Assembly: GCA_030848925.1 (NCBI GenBank)
Contig: JANFFA010000001.1
Coordinates: 372,001 to 436,000, forward strand
DNA length: 64,000 nucleotides
Direction of reading: 5' to 3'
Source: Rhodalgimonas zhirmunskyi
Lineage (GTDB): Bacteria; Pseudomonadota; Alphaproteobacteria; Rhodobacterales; Rhodobacteraceae
This document shows, piece after piece, positions 8,595-21,371 of the stretch (positions are counted from its first letter, which is position 1; each line of letters opens with the position of its first letter). Made by a program: the position numbers and the translations under genes. A model generated the notes under the pieces. That model did not search any database. It was not told the DNA's origin and saw nothing but the letters and a program-made list of their open reading frames with translations.

Positions 8595-9647
8595 ATGAAT
8601 ATTCTCATTGTGGGCGCCGGGCCGACTGGTTTGACAGCAGCTGTTGAACTGAGCCGACGCGGCCTGATCCCCCAAATCATCGAACAGCGCCCCTCGCCCT
8701 CTGGCCTGAGCCGGGCGGTTGGCATTCTCGATCATTCGCTCGACTTGCTCACGCCGTCGGGTGTGGCCGATGCCATCCGAAGCGAGGCGATCTCGGTGCA
8801 AGGCTTCATCATACATCACGAGGCCACGCCGCTTGGCTGCATCCCCCTTGCCGGTCTCGACGGGGCCAGCCTGCACGCGCTGGCGCAGGACCGCACCGAA
8901 ACCCACCTTCATGATGCGCTCAACCGGTATGGCGGCAAGGTGCGCTATGGCGTGTCCTTTCTTGGCCTTGCCCAAGACGACACCGGCGTCACGGTCGACA
9001 CCAGCGACGGCACAGAGCGGTATGATCTTGTCATCGGCGCCGACGGCGTCGGCTCTCAGGTGCGCAAGGCCTTGGGCCTCGCCTATCCGGGGCATACCCT
9101 GCCCGAAACATGGTCAATCGCCGATGTCGATGCCCGCGGCTGGCCTGACCCCGACTGGTTTCAGGCCTTTCTTTTGCCCGCGGGTCAGGTCGCGATCGTG
9201 GTGCCATTGGAAAAAGACCGGTTTCGCGCCATCTCGTCCACGCCCGATGTTCTGGCCGACTTGCCGCGCAAGCTGGATGTCAGCCATGTGCACCGCACCG
9301 GCACCTTTACCATTCAGGTGCGACAGGTCGAAGATTACGCCAAGGGTCGGGTCTACCTTGCCGGGGATGCGGCTCACAGCCACAGCCCAGTTGGCGGGCG
9401 CGGCATGAACCTTGGCATCGCCGACGCGGCCGAACTGGCGCAGCGCATTGCCGATGCCACGCTTGAGGGCTATTCGGCCGCCCGCCATGCCAAGGGTCAG
9501 CACGTCATCACTCTGTCCGAGAGGGCGCGCAAGCTGGTGCAGTCGAAAAGCTGGCTGACCCGCGCAGGCGTGGAAACCGCGCTGCGTGTCATCACCCATG
9601 TGCCGCCCCTCGCCGCCAAGATGGGGCGCGAAATCGCGGATGCGTGA
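8595..9647 (+). CDS. FAD-dependent aromatic-type monooxygenase
   Basis: This is a group A flavoprotein monooxygenase of about 350 residues. It has the Rossmann motif NILIVGAGPTGLTAAVELSRRG at the N-terminus, DLVIGADGVGSQVRKALG for the DG motif, and GDAAHSHSPVGGRGMNLG for the second FAD-binding motif. The family hydroxylates aromatic or quinone-like substrates with NAD(P)H and oxygen; the substrate is not evident. I used the ATG at 8595, where AAAGG lies 8 bases upstream, instead of the in-frame GTG at 8586. It is convergent with lipA, with a shared terminator between. Confidence 0.9.
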   Translation: MNILIVGAGPTGLTAAVELSRRGLIPQIIEQRPSPSGLSRAVGILDHSLDLLTPSGVADAIRSEAISVQGFIIHHEATPLGCIPLAGLDGASLHALAQDRTETHLHDALNRYGGKVRYGVSFLGLAQDDTGVTVDTSDGTERYDLVIGADGVGSQVRKALGLAYPGHTLPETWSIADVDARGWPDPDWFQAFLLPAGQVAIVVPLEKDRFRAISSTPDVLADLPRKLDVSHVHRTGTFTIQVRQVEDYAKGRVYLAGDAAHSHSPVGGRGMNLGIADAAELAQRIADATLEGYSAARHAKGQHVITLSERARKLVQSKSWLTRAGVETALRVITHVPPLAAKMGREIADA

Positions 9648-9658
9648 ACCCCAAACAA

Positions 9659-9682
9659 AAGGCCCGGTCTGAGCCGGGCCTT
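9659..9682. terminator. Terminator between the monooxygenase and lipA
   Basis: A 9-bp perfect stem (AAGGCCCGG with CCGGGCCTT) closes a six-base loop between two convergent genes. A-rich sequence on the left supports termination of lipA transcripts on the minus strand as well. Confidence 0.75.
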
Positions 9683-9710
9683 GCAGTGTAGAACCAAAAA
9701 TGCGCCCGGC

Positions 9711-10661
9711 TTACGCCTGACCCAGCTTTTTCAACCGGTTCTCGCGCAGGCGCGCGAAATCATCGCCCGCGTGATAGGATGAGCGCGTCAAAGGCGTGGC
9801 CGACACCATCAGGAACCCCTTGCCATAGGCCGCCTTCTCGTAGGCCGCGAATTCATCGGGGTGCACGAAACGGTCCACCGCGTGATGCTTGGGCGTGGGT
9901 TGCAGGTATTGCCCGATGGTCAGGAAATCCACATCCGCCGCGCGCATATCGTCCATCACCTGCTTTACCGATTGCGCATCTTCGCCAAGGCCCACCATGA
10001 TGCCGGACTTGGTGAACATGCTCGGATCCATCTCCTTCACCCGCTGCAACAGGCGCAGGGAATGGAAATACCGTGCCCCGGGCCGCACGCTGGGATAAAG
10101 CCCCGGCACGGTTTCGAGGTTGTGGTTGAATACATCGGGTTTCGCTTCAACAACGACCTCCAACACCTTGTCATCACACTTTAAAAAGTCCGGCGTCAGG
10201 ATTTCGATCGTGGTCTCGGGGGCCTGATGACGCACCGCACGAATGGTCTGCGCGAAATGCTCGGCCCCGCCATCTTCAAGGTCATCCCGGTCCACACTGG
10301 TGATCACAACGTGGTTCAGGCCCAGCGTCTTGACCGCATGCGCCACACGCCCCGGCTCGAACGCATCCAGAGCATCGGGCCGCCCGGTGGCGACGTTGCA
10401 GAACGAACAGCCCCGGGTACAGATTTCGCCCATGATCATCATCGTCGCGTGACCCTGCGACCAGCATTCGCCCGCATTGGGGCAGCCCGCCTCTTCGCAC
10501 ACCGTGACCAGCTTGTTTTCCCGCATGATCCGGTGGGTTTCGGCATAGCCCTTGCCCGACGGCGCTTTCACGCGAATCCACGCGGGCTTTTTCGGCTGCG
10601 CCTTGTCGGGGCGGTGCGCCTTTTCGGGGTGACGGTCTTCGGGCAGCTTGAGATCGCGCAT
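9711..10661 (-). CDS. lipA: Lipoyl synthase
   Basis: This radical SAM enzyme inserts two sulfurs into protein-bound octanoyl groups to form lipoate for the 2-oxoacid dehydrogenases. Both iron-sulfur sites are visible: the auxiliary cluster cysteines C55, C60 and C66 ([12 protein letters not shown]) and the SAM-cluster cysteines C81, C85 and C88 (CTRGCSFC). The length of 316 residues is normal. The start at 10661 is supported by AAAGGAGG six bases upstream. A longer in-frame extension to 10736 is basic and unlike the family. Confidence 0.97.
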   Translation of the reverse strand: MRDLKLPEDRHPEKAHRPDKAQPKKPAWIRVKAPSGKGYAETHRIMRENKLVTVCEEAGCPNAGECWSQGHATMMIMGEICTRGCSFCNVATGRPDALDAFEPGRVAHAVKTLGLNHVVITSVDRDDLEDGGAEHFAQTIRAVRHQAPETTIEILTPDFLKCDDKVLEVVVEAKPDVFNHNLETVPGLYPSVRPGARYFHSLRLLQRVKEMDPSMFTKSGIMVGLGEDAQSVKQVMDDMRAADVDFLTIGQYLQPTPKHHAVDRFVHPDEFAAYEKAAYGKGFLMVSATPLTRSSYHAGDDFARLRENRLKKLGQA

Positions 10662-10754
10662 CTGCGGCCTCCTTTGGGGTCGTTGTCCCCTATATAAGGC
10701 GGCGTGTCGCATATAGAAACCGGCGATTTTCACCACCGATTTTCACCGCCTTGA

Positions 10755-11685
10755 TCAACCCGCGCGCGGCCACCGCACCATCGCCCGCGCGATCACCGCC
10801 TCGCCTGCCTCGCTCAGCATGGCCGACAACTCCTCGAACCAGCCCGCCGGTGCGCCAAGGTCACGGCACACAAGGCCCACGGTGCGAAACGGCTCGGGCG
10901 CGGGAAAGCGCATCAACGACAGCCCCGCCGCTTCGCTTTCGATCGCCAGCTCCGGCAGGAAGGTCAGGCCGAACCCTTCGCCCACCAGCCCGCACAACGT
11001 CGCCAGCGATGACGCGCCCAGATCAACCCGCGCCGCCTCGCGTTTCAATCCGCATACGGCCAGCGCCTGATCAGCCAGGCAATGCCCCTCGTCGAGCAGC
11101 AAAAGCCTTTCAGGATCAATGCTGTCCGGTGCGACTTTCAACCCCCGCGCCTTGAGCGCGGCCAGTTGCATCGCTGATCCGGCCAACAGGAACCGATCCT
11201 CAAACAGCGGCATTTCCACCAGCCCCGTCGCCCCCGAAGGCAAGGCGATCACCGCCGCGTCAAGCCGTCCATCGGCCAGATCATTCAACAAGGTGTCGGT
11301 CTGCGCCTCGCGCACCCTGAGGTCGAGCCGCACGTCACGCCCCCGCAACAGCGGCAGCGCCACGGGCAACAGGTACGGCGCGACCGTGGGAATCACCCCA
11401 AGCCTCAGCTTCCCGCGCAAGCCACCGCGCCAGCGCAGGGATTCCTGCATCCGCGCCAACTCCCCCTCGATCGCGCGCGCCGTGCGCAGAACCTCCCAAC
11501 CCGCGGGCGTCAACGCCACCTCGCGCCCCCGGCGATCCACCAGAACCGCGCCAAGCCGCGCCTCCATCTCCTTGATCTGCGTGGACAATGCGGGCTGGCT
11601 GACGTGGCACATCTCGGCCGCTTGCCCGAAATGCCGGGTTTCTGACAGCGCTTTGAAATAGCGCATCTGCCTGAGGGTAATATCC

Positions 11686-11687
<2 letters not shown>
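10755..11687 (-). CDS. oxyR: Hydrogen-peroxide-inducible regulator OxyR
   Basis: This 310-residue LysR-type regulator has an N-terminal winged helix-turn-helix (FGQAAEMCHVSQPALSTQIKEME). It is identified as OxyR by the redox pair C203 and C212 in GHCLADQALAVC, the same nine-residue separation as C199/C208 of E. coli OxyR. Peroxide would form the disulfide and switch the protein to activate transcription. It is divergent from katG, the usual OxyR target, and an AT-rich dyad overlaps its own start codon, suggesting autoregulation. Confidence 0.95.
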
Positions 11688-14009
<2,322 letters not shown>

Positions 14010-14142
14010 CCGCGCTCGAAAGGGCAAAAACAACAAAGCGGCGCGGGGGGAAACCCTCGCGCCCTTTTCACGTCCGACTTGCGCCTGCCCGCCGCATCCG
14101 GCACTCAAGGGCAACACAGACCCAACCAAAGCGGAGACAGCC

Positions 14143-14868
14143 ATGGACTGGGCAAACCACCGCCGCGAGGCCCACGGGCTTGGCCGCACGCAGGAATTTC
14201 TCAAGCAGATCACCTATGGCGGCAACGATGGCATCGTCACCACCTTCGCCATCGTCGCGGGCTTCGCGGGCGCACAGGCCGATGGCGCGGCCCAGATCGG
14301 CGCGCTGGCGGTGCTGATCTTCGGGCTGGCCAATCTCTTTGCTGACGGTGTGTCGATGGGGCTTGGCGAATTCCTCTCGACCCGCTCGGCGCAGGACATG
14401 TTTCACTCCCGCCGGGCCAAGGAACTCGCCGCCTTGCGCGCAAACCCCGAGGAAGAGCGCGCCGAACTGACCGCGATCCTGCGCGATCGTGGCATGGACG
14501 GCCCCGATGTCGACGCGGCCGCCGACATCATCGCCCGCCACCCTGATTTCGTCGCCGACCTGATGATGACCTATGAATTCGGCATGATGGAGCCCGAGGC
14601 CGACAACCCGGCGCGCGAAGGTCTGGTCACGTTCGTCGCCTTCCTCATCTTTGGCGCGGTGCCGCTTTCGCCCTATTTCTTTCGCCCGCCCGATGACACC
14701 ACGCTGAACCTCTCGGTCGGGATGACTTTCCTTGCGCTGGTGCTGCTGGGCCTGTTGCGCTGGAACGCCACGCGCGAAAACCTTGGCCGCTGCCTTGGCG
14801 AAACCGTCGCCGTGGGCACGCTTTGTGCTGCGGTGGCCTTTGGCGTCGGCCGGATCGTGGGCGGCTGA
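14143..14868 (+). CDS. VIT1/CCC1-type metal transporter
   Basis: This 241-residue membrane protein begins with YGGNDGIVTTFAIVAGFAGA, followed by ANLFADGVSMGLGEFLSTRS, the two signature blocks of the VIT1/CCC1 iron and manganese transporter family. A soluble helical stretch rich in Glu (about residues 85-150) precedes three further hydrophobic helices, as in family members where it binds metal. Export or sequestration of Fe or Mn would fit its place 133 bases behind katG, but co-regulation is only inferred. The stop codon lies in a hairpin shared with the convergent gene. Confidence 0.88.
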   Translation: MDWANHRREAHGLGRTQEFLKQITYGGNDGIVTTFAIVAGFAGAQADGAAQIGALAVLIFGLANLFADGVSMGLGEFLSTRSAQDMFHSRRAKELAALRANPEEERAELTAILRDRGMDGPDVDAAADIIARHPDFVADLMMTYEFGMMEPEADNPAREGLVTFVAFLIFGAVPLSPYFFRPPDDTTLNLSVGMTFLALVLLGLLRWNATRENLGRCLGETVAVGTLCAAVAFGVGRIVGG

Positions 14869-14878
14869 GCGTTCAGCC
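14863..14878. terminator. Hairpin spanning the two convergent stop codons
   Basis: GGCTGA, a GCGT loop and TCAGCC form a perfect 6-bp stem that contains both the plus-strand TGA (14866-14868) and the minus-strand stop (14873-14875). There is no T-run, so intrinsic termination is uncertain. Confidence 0.4.
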
Positions 14879-16108
14879 GATCATGCCGCCGCCCGGCCCC
14901 AGCCCCTCGTAATACCGCTTGAGCCGCTGCAACGCGATCCGCAGCACGATCTTGCCCGACCGTGCCGCCCAGCCCAGCTTCTTCTCGCTTTGCTCAAGCC
15001 CTTCGAGGTAGCAACAGCACCGCAGCGCCACATCGCCCAGCCCCGGCCCCAACTCGCGCAGCGCGCCCGCGACCCGGTCACGCGCCGCGGACGACCCACC
15101 AAGCGTATCGCCCGGCCCCTGGATACCGTCGATTGGCCCGGTCAGGAAATGATCCCAGTTCTGCGTCGTGCGCGGCCCCATCTGGGCCAGCTCAAAATCC
15201 TCGCGCAGGCGTTCACCCGCAATAACGAGATCCGAAGACAGAAAATAGCTGCCGTCCTTTTCACGACGCCGCGCCAGCGCCGCAAGCGGGCTGTCGGCCT
15301 GCGAAAACCGCGCCTGCCGCTTGCGCTGCGCCGCGCGCGTCATGCCTGCGCCTACCGCATCCTTGCCGCGAAAGTCCGCCGGCGCCTCGGCCAGGCCCTG
15401 CGCTGCGGCGCTGGCGGCGTTCTCCGCTGCGGCCTGCATCCGGCTCAGCGCCATCCGCCCAGCCTGCGTTATGACATAGCGCGCCACCTTCCCGGGCTGA
15501 CGGCAGGTGATCCATTCCTTCAGCGCCAGCGCCTGCGCCACCGGGCGATCCACCACCGCCGTACGCAGGCTCTCGCCATCCGGCCCCTCGCGCACCACCA
15601 CGGCCTTGTCCATCGCGGCGGCCACAGCCAGAACAGCCCCGCTTTCCCCCAGCCGGCGCAGCACGCGTCGTGCTTCGCGCTCCAGAATCTCATCATCCAG
15701 AGGTTGATCGCCACCAATGCCATCATGGACGGGCATGATCGGCTGAACACTGTCGGATTTTGGTCTTTCGAAGCTCATCTGATGACGCTCCTTTCTGGTT
15801 GAACATGTAGTTTCCGGGGTTGGGTCGGGCTGATGATCCCGGTCTTCGAACGCCCCGCCGGCGGGGGTGTTCTCTGGGCGCAGCCGGCTGGCCAGATCGC
15901 GCAAACCTTGGTCGACAAGTTGATCGTCGCGCTGCGTTTCAAGCTTGCGAACTTGCCTGAGGACCGTCGAAGGGTGGCAATCTTTTCGTCGTGCCAGGGC
16001 GCGGATCGAAACGCCGCGCTCGGTATGTATCAGATAGTGGCGCACCCCAACCGGCACCCACGTGGGAAGATCACCCGCGATGTCGCGGGGCATATACGTC
16101 TCAACCAT
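14873..16108 (-). CDS. Helix-turn-helix DUF6456 protein
   Basis: This 411-residue protein has an N-terminal helix-turn-helix of the kind seen in replication/cell-cycle regulators (HYLIHTERGVSIRALARRKDCHPSTVLRQVRKLE, about residues 24-57). A variable, polar linker follows. The conserved C-terminal domain contains RFSQADSPLAALARRREKDG and a second helical region ending YYEGLG, which I recognise as the DUF6456 type. Its molecular function is not established to my knowledge. It is divergent from a DUF6477 gene, and the intergenic region carries CtrA- and DnaA-like motifs. Confidence 0.75.
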   Translation of the reverse strand: MVETYMPRDIAGDLPTWVPVGVRHYLIHTERGVSIRALARRKDCHPSTVLRQVRKLETQRDDQLVDQGLRDLASRLRPENTPAGGAFEDRDHQPDPTPETTCSTRKERHQMSFERPKSDSVQPIMPVHDGIGGDQPLDDEILEREARRVLRRLGESGAVLAVAAAMDKAVVVREGPDGESLRTAVVDRPVAQALALKEWITCRQPGKVARYVITQAGRMALSRMQAAAENAASAAAQGLAEAPADFRGKDAVGAGMTRAAQRKRQARFSQADSPLAALARRREKDGSYFLSSDLVIAGERLREDFELAQMGPRTTQNWDHFLTGPIDGIQGPGDTLGGSSAARDRVAGALRELGPGLGDVALRCCCYLEGLEQSEKKLGWAARSGKIVLRIALQRLKRYYEGLGPGGGMIG

Positions 16109-16143
16109 GTCCTACCTTCCGCTGCCATGGTTATGTCCACAGC

Positions 16144-16197
16144 TTTTCCACAGAGTTTTCCCACAACCTATGAGGGCAAACCTTACCCATTGGTTAA
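16144..16197. promoter_or_regulatory. DnaA-box-like and CtrA-box-like motifs between DUF6456 and DUF6477
   Basis: TTTTCCACA at 16144-16152 fits the DnaA consensus TTWTNCACA exactly, and near copies (TCCACA just before it, TTTTCCCACA just after it) surround it. TTAC, seven bases, TTAA at 16183-16197 reads on the other strand as TTAA-N7-GTAA, a 7 of 8 match to the CtrA half-site pair. A GACTC site lies at 16324-16328. Function is inferred from pattern only. Confidence 0.4.
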
Positions 16198-16355
16198 TGT
16201 TCACGCTTTTCATAAAAATTGTCTCCAAATCGTAAACAATCGAAAAGACCACCGTGCGCTCCCCACGAATTGGCGCAACAGGGGTCTGGCTCTGCATACC
16301 CTTGGGGCGTCGCCAAACGGCATGACTCGCCCAAGCCCCCAAGAGGAGACCACCG

Positions 16356-16661
16356 ATGACCGATTTGTTTGAAATGCTCGAAACTCTGCGCCGCCCCCGC
16401 CTGTTGATTCGCGCCGCGCGCGCCGGGGCCGAGGACTACACTCGCACCCCTCACCTGCGCCGCCTGTTGGGCACGGGGGAGCCGCCCCGCACCGGCGAGG
16501 CATTGATGCATCTCATGGAAATGGAGCGCGACATCGACATCATCCGCCGCGCGGGCGATCCGGGCTATAGCGCCGTGCGCCACGTGGATTTGCTGATCGC
16601 GATGATGGGCGAAGCGGCCCTGCTGCGCGCGAGCCGCTCAATGACACCTACGCTCTGCTGA
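16356..16661 (+). CDS. DUF6477 family protein
   Basis: This 101-residue soluble helical protein starts MTDLFEMLETLRRPRLLIRAARAG and contains TPHLRRLLG, HLMEMERDIDIIRRAGDPGYS and a C-terminal VDLLIAMMGEAALL. I recognise it as the DUF6477 type, which I know mainly from Rhodobacterales. No activity is known. AGGAG lies just ahead of the ATG. It is divergent from the DUF6456 gene, and the pairing suggests shared control, possibly by the cell cycle. Confidence 0.75.
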   Translation: MTDLFEMLETLRRPRLLIRAARAGAEDYTRTPHLRRLLGTGEPPRTGEALMHLMEMERDIDIIRRAGDPGYSAVRHVDLLIAMMGEAALLRASRSMTPTLC

Positions 16662-16763
16662 TCCAAGACCTACGGGCTTTGAGATCAGGTGCAAGGCTCT
16701 GCGCGGGCCAATCCGGCCCACGCGCCCTGTCCGCGCCCCAACGGTTCCGTCGGGGCCAAAGCC

Positions 16764-18335
16764 TCAGGTAAACGCATCCGGCACAGCGGCCTTCTTGCGT
16801 GCCACATAGGCGGCCAGCGCCTCGGCCTTGCCCGGATCAAGCGCCGGTTGCTGGTAATTGGCCAGCATCTTCTCGACCCGGACGGTGGCCAGCTGCGTGG
16901 TGTCGCGCGCGCCCTCTTCGTCCCATGTCTCGAACGGCTTGTAATCCAGCAGGTCGGTTTTCCAGAACGCATCCTTGAAATGCGCCTGCGTATGGGCACA
17001 GCCAAGGTAATGCCCCCCCGGCCCCACTTCGCGGATCGCGCCCATCGCCTGGGCCTCTTCGCTCATCGAAATGCCCTCGGCCATCTTGTGCAGCACGCCA
17101 AGCTGATCCGCGTCCATCACGAATTTCTCGAACGAGGACACCAGCCCGCCTTCAAGCCAGCCACAGGCATGCAGCATGAAATTCACGCCCGACAAAAGCC
17201 CCATGTTCAGGCTGTTGGCGGTCTCATACGCCGCCTGCGCATCGGGCAATTTCGATCCGTTGAAGCTCCCGGACGAGCGATACGGAAGGCCCAACCGCCG
17301 CGCCAACTGCCCCGCCCCATAGGTGACAAGGCTGGCCTCGGGCGTGCCAAAGGTCGGCGCACCCGACCCCATGTCGATCGAACTGACGAAGGCGCCAAAG
17401 ATCACCGGCGCGCCCGGGCGCACCAGCTGCGAATAGGCCACACCCGCCAGCACCTCGGCCAGAACCTGCGTCAACGTCCCCGCGACCGACACCGGCGCCA
17501 TCGCGCCGCCGACGATAAAGGGCGAAATGATGCTGGCCTGCATGTTCTCGGCATAGACCTCCATCGCGCCCATCATCACATCGTCAAACGTCAACGGCGA
17601 GTTGATGTTGATGAGCGAGGTCATCACCGTGTTCTGCTGCACGAACTCCTCACCGAACAGAATCCCGCACATCTCGACCGAATCGCGCGCCCGCTCGGGA
17701 TCGGTGACCGACCCCATGAACGGCTTGTCCGACAGGGTCATATGCGCGTGCAACATATCAAGGTGGCGCTTGTTCACCGCCACATCCGTCGGCTCGCACA
17801 CCGTGCCGCCCGAATGGTGCAGCCATTTCGACATATAGCCCAGCTTCACGAACTTGCGGAAATCCTCCATCGTCGCATAGCGCCGTCCCCCGGCCGCATC
17901 ACGCACGAACGGCGGGCCATAGACCGGCGCCAGCACAAGGTTGCGCCCACCGATCTCGACATTGCGCTCGGGATTGCGGGCGACTTGAGTGAACTGGCTC
18001 GGTGCCGTCGCACACAGCTTGCGCGCCAACCCACGCGGGATATGCACCCGCTCGCCGCGCACATCGGCCCCCGCCGCACGCCAGCGCTCCAGCGCAGCGG
18101 GGTTGTTCACGAAATTGACGCCAATCTCTTCCAGCACCGTTTCGGCGTTGGTTTCGATGATCTCCAGCGCCTCTTCGTTCAACACTTCGAGGTCGGGAAT
18201 ATTGCGGGTGATGTAACGCGCGGTGTCGAAACTGACCGCGCTACGCGAGGCCCGCCGCGCCGCGCCGCCGCCTGTCCGGCTGCGCCTGCGCCCGCCCGAT
18301 GCCGCGCCCTGTTCCGTCATCTCCGCATCCGCCAT
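16764..18335 (-). CDS. Trimethylamine methyltransferase (MttB) family protein, non-pyrrolysine
   Basis: This 523-residue protein belongs to the MttB superfamily of corrinoid-dependent methyltransferases. Landmarks are ETVLEEIGVNF, CATAPSQFTQVARNPERNVEIGG, the barrel segments around NTVMTSLININSPL and GAFVSSIDMGSGAPTFGTPE, and HYLGCAHTQ near the C-terminus. The frame is uninterrupted by TAG, so it is a member without pyrrolysine. Characterised relatives demethylate glycine betaine or similar quaternary amines. No corrinoid protein or methyltetrahydrofolate transferase is adjacent, so the substrate is open. The N-terminal 35 residues are basic and low-complexity; ATGs at 18335 and 18320 are alternative starts. 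Confidence 0.88.
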   Translation of the reverse strand: MADAEMTEQGAASGGRRRSRTGGGAARRASRSAVSFDTARYITRNIPDLEVLNEEALEIIETNAETVLEEIGVNFVNNPAALERWRAAGADVRGERVHIPRGLARKLCATAPSQFTQVARNPERNVEIGGRNLVLAPVYGPPFVRDAAGGRRYATMEDFRKFVKLGYMSKWLHHSGGTVCEPTDVAVNKRHLDMLHAHMTLSDKPFMGSVTDPERARDSVEMCGILFGEEFVQQNTVMTSLININSPLTFDDVMMGAMEVYAENMQASIISPFIVGGAMAPVSVAGTLTQVLAEVLAGVAYSQLVRPGAPVIFGAFVSSIDMGSGAPTFGTPEASLVTYGAGQLARRLGLPYRSSGSFNGSKLPDAQAAYETANSLNMGLLSGVNFMLHACGWLEGGLVSSFEKFVMDADQLGVLHKMAEGISMSEEAQAMGAIREVGPGGHYLGCAHTQAHFKDAFWKTDLLDYKPFETWDEEGARDTTQLATVRVEKMLANYQQPALDPGKAEALAAYVARKKAAVPDAFT

Positions 18336-18539
18336 CTCGGTCTCCGTTCTTCTCGCGCGCCCGCAACGGGCTTTCATTGATTTGCTTTTACCCGGCCCGG
18401 CGCAACAAGGGCGTGGATTTGCGGCGCATCCGGTGAAAAAGCGACATCCTGCTGAAACCGGCGCCGCGTCCCGCATCCCCGCGCGCACCAAAGCCCAATC
18501 CCCCTTGCGCCAAATCGCGCCCCATTCTAAAGCGTGGCC

Positions 18540-20105
<1,566 letters not shown>

Positions 20106-20115
20106 GATGAGATTG

Positions 20116-20146
20116 AAAAAGCCCCGCCGATCTGGCGGGGCTTTTT
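20116..20146 (+). terminator. guaA intrinsic terminator
   Basis: A 13-bp stem (AAAAAGCCCCGCC with its complement) and a GATCT loop run into a T-tract, 10 bases after the guaA stop codon. Confidence 0.92.
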
Positions 20147-20385
20147 TGTGGGGAGGCTGGGTTGCATTGGGAGAGGAATGTGAGAACAGCACTAAGGGCT
20201 CTTACCTGCGGTTCGCACAGCCCCGCGCCGCTGCAGTGCAGCTTCGCGGAAGTGGACGTTGGTGAGGCTGCGCCGCATTTAAGCGGGCTTAAGATTGGCT
20301 CGCCTCTAACGCTTGTCATATAGTTGCCAATCAATGTTCCAACGCTCACAGTAACGCGAATAGGCCAAGACACATTGGAAGCGTG

Positions 20386-21144
20386 ATGGGAAAGACCAAG
20401 CCAGTAGCAACTGTATTTATTGATACAAACATTTTGAAGTTTTCAGCGGTTAAGAAACACGTTTATCGCGCAAAGAAAGTAACCTTGAATTGGAGCGACA
20501 CCAATTTCGATACGGAAATTCACGAGCCGCATACGGTCAACGATCTGCATAAAATCAAAAACGAAGTTCAAAAGCGCGACGCTGTGTTTCTCAGTATGCT
20601 TGCCTACGCCGGAATTTCCGAATGGCTTAACTTCTACATTCACTGCGAAGTTGTTCCCGAAACTTGGGGTCTGCCCGGAATGGCAAGCCCATCCGGGCGA
20701 TTTTTCGGATGCACAATCCACGAAGTTCCCGACCCGGTTGCGCCGCAGTCGCGCATAATCACCGGCGGCAACAAAGAGTTCAAAGAACATACTCTTGATA
20801 TTATGTGCAGCATAAAGCACCCACGCTTTATCGAGCTGGTGAAAATGACTGGCGCGTATCAAGGCGCAAGCAAGCCATTGAACCTGAACCAAGCATTAGA
20901 TGCCTACCACATTTGGTGTGCGGAATCGGCTAAAATTGACTACTTTTTGACCATGGACTATAAGCTACAAAAAGTAGTTGGGATGTCGAAAGTTGAAACG
21001 CCGGTGAAGGTCGTAACGCCGAACCAATTGCTGCGCCTAGTTATTCCAAAATTTGGCTTCGTGGGCGCCATCAAGTTTATGTGGAACGGTTATAAGTTTG
21101 CTAAGCCCCGTGTAGGCTTTGACGAAGGCAAGGGCTGGACTTAA
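20386..21144 (+). CDS. PIN-like domain protein in an AT-rich insert
   Basis: This 252-residue protein has features of PIN-family nucleases. A strand ends in FIDTN (D13), and a C-terminal helix-strand pattern ALDAYHIWCAESAKIDYFLTMDYKL places acidic residues D172, E180 and D191 as in PIN active sites. The central region (about 40-150) is unlike standard VapC and lengthens the protein well beyond a typical toxin of about 130 residues. No antitoxin gene precedes it. Base composition is much lower in GC than the flanking genes, indicating transfer. RNase or DNase activity is inferred only. The ATG at 20386 has GGAAG upstream; a GTG at 20383 is in frame. Confidence 0.6.
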   Translation: MGKTKPVATVFIDTNILKFSAVKKHVYRAKKVTLNWSDTNFDTEIHEPHTVNDLHKIKNEVQKRDAVFLSMLAYAGISEWLNFYIHCEVVPETWGLPGMASPSGRFFGCTIHEVPDPVAPQSRIITGGNKEFKEHTLDIMCSIKHPRFIELVKMTGAYQGASKPLNLNQALDAYHIWCAESAKIDYFLTMDYKLQKVVGMSKVETPVKVVTPNQLLRLVIPKFGFVGAIKFMWNGYKFAKPRVGFDEGKGWT

Positions 21145-21371
21145 AAATAGCTCCGGCTGCGTCTGTTGACGCAAACTGCCTATTGTATCGAGCGGTGTAA
21201 ACAGCCCTGACCGGAACTTTGGGCAAGGTGCCGCTAACGGCGGTTGAGAGCCCAAGATTTCGGATGCTGCATCTTGCACCAGAAGCAACTTTGCGCAGAT
21301 AGTTGGTCGAGAAGACCAAGACTTTACAATCTAAATCTACGATTCGCATAGGTCAAGGAAAAGGAGACAAC

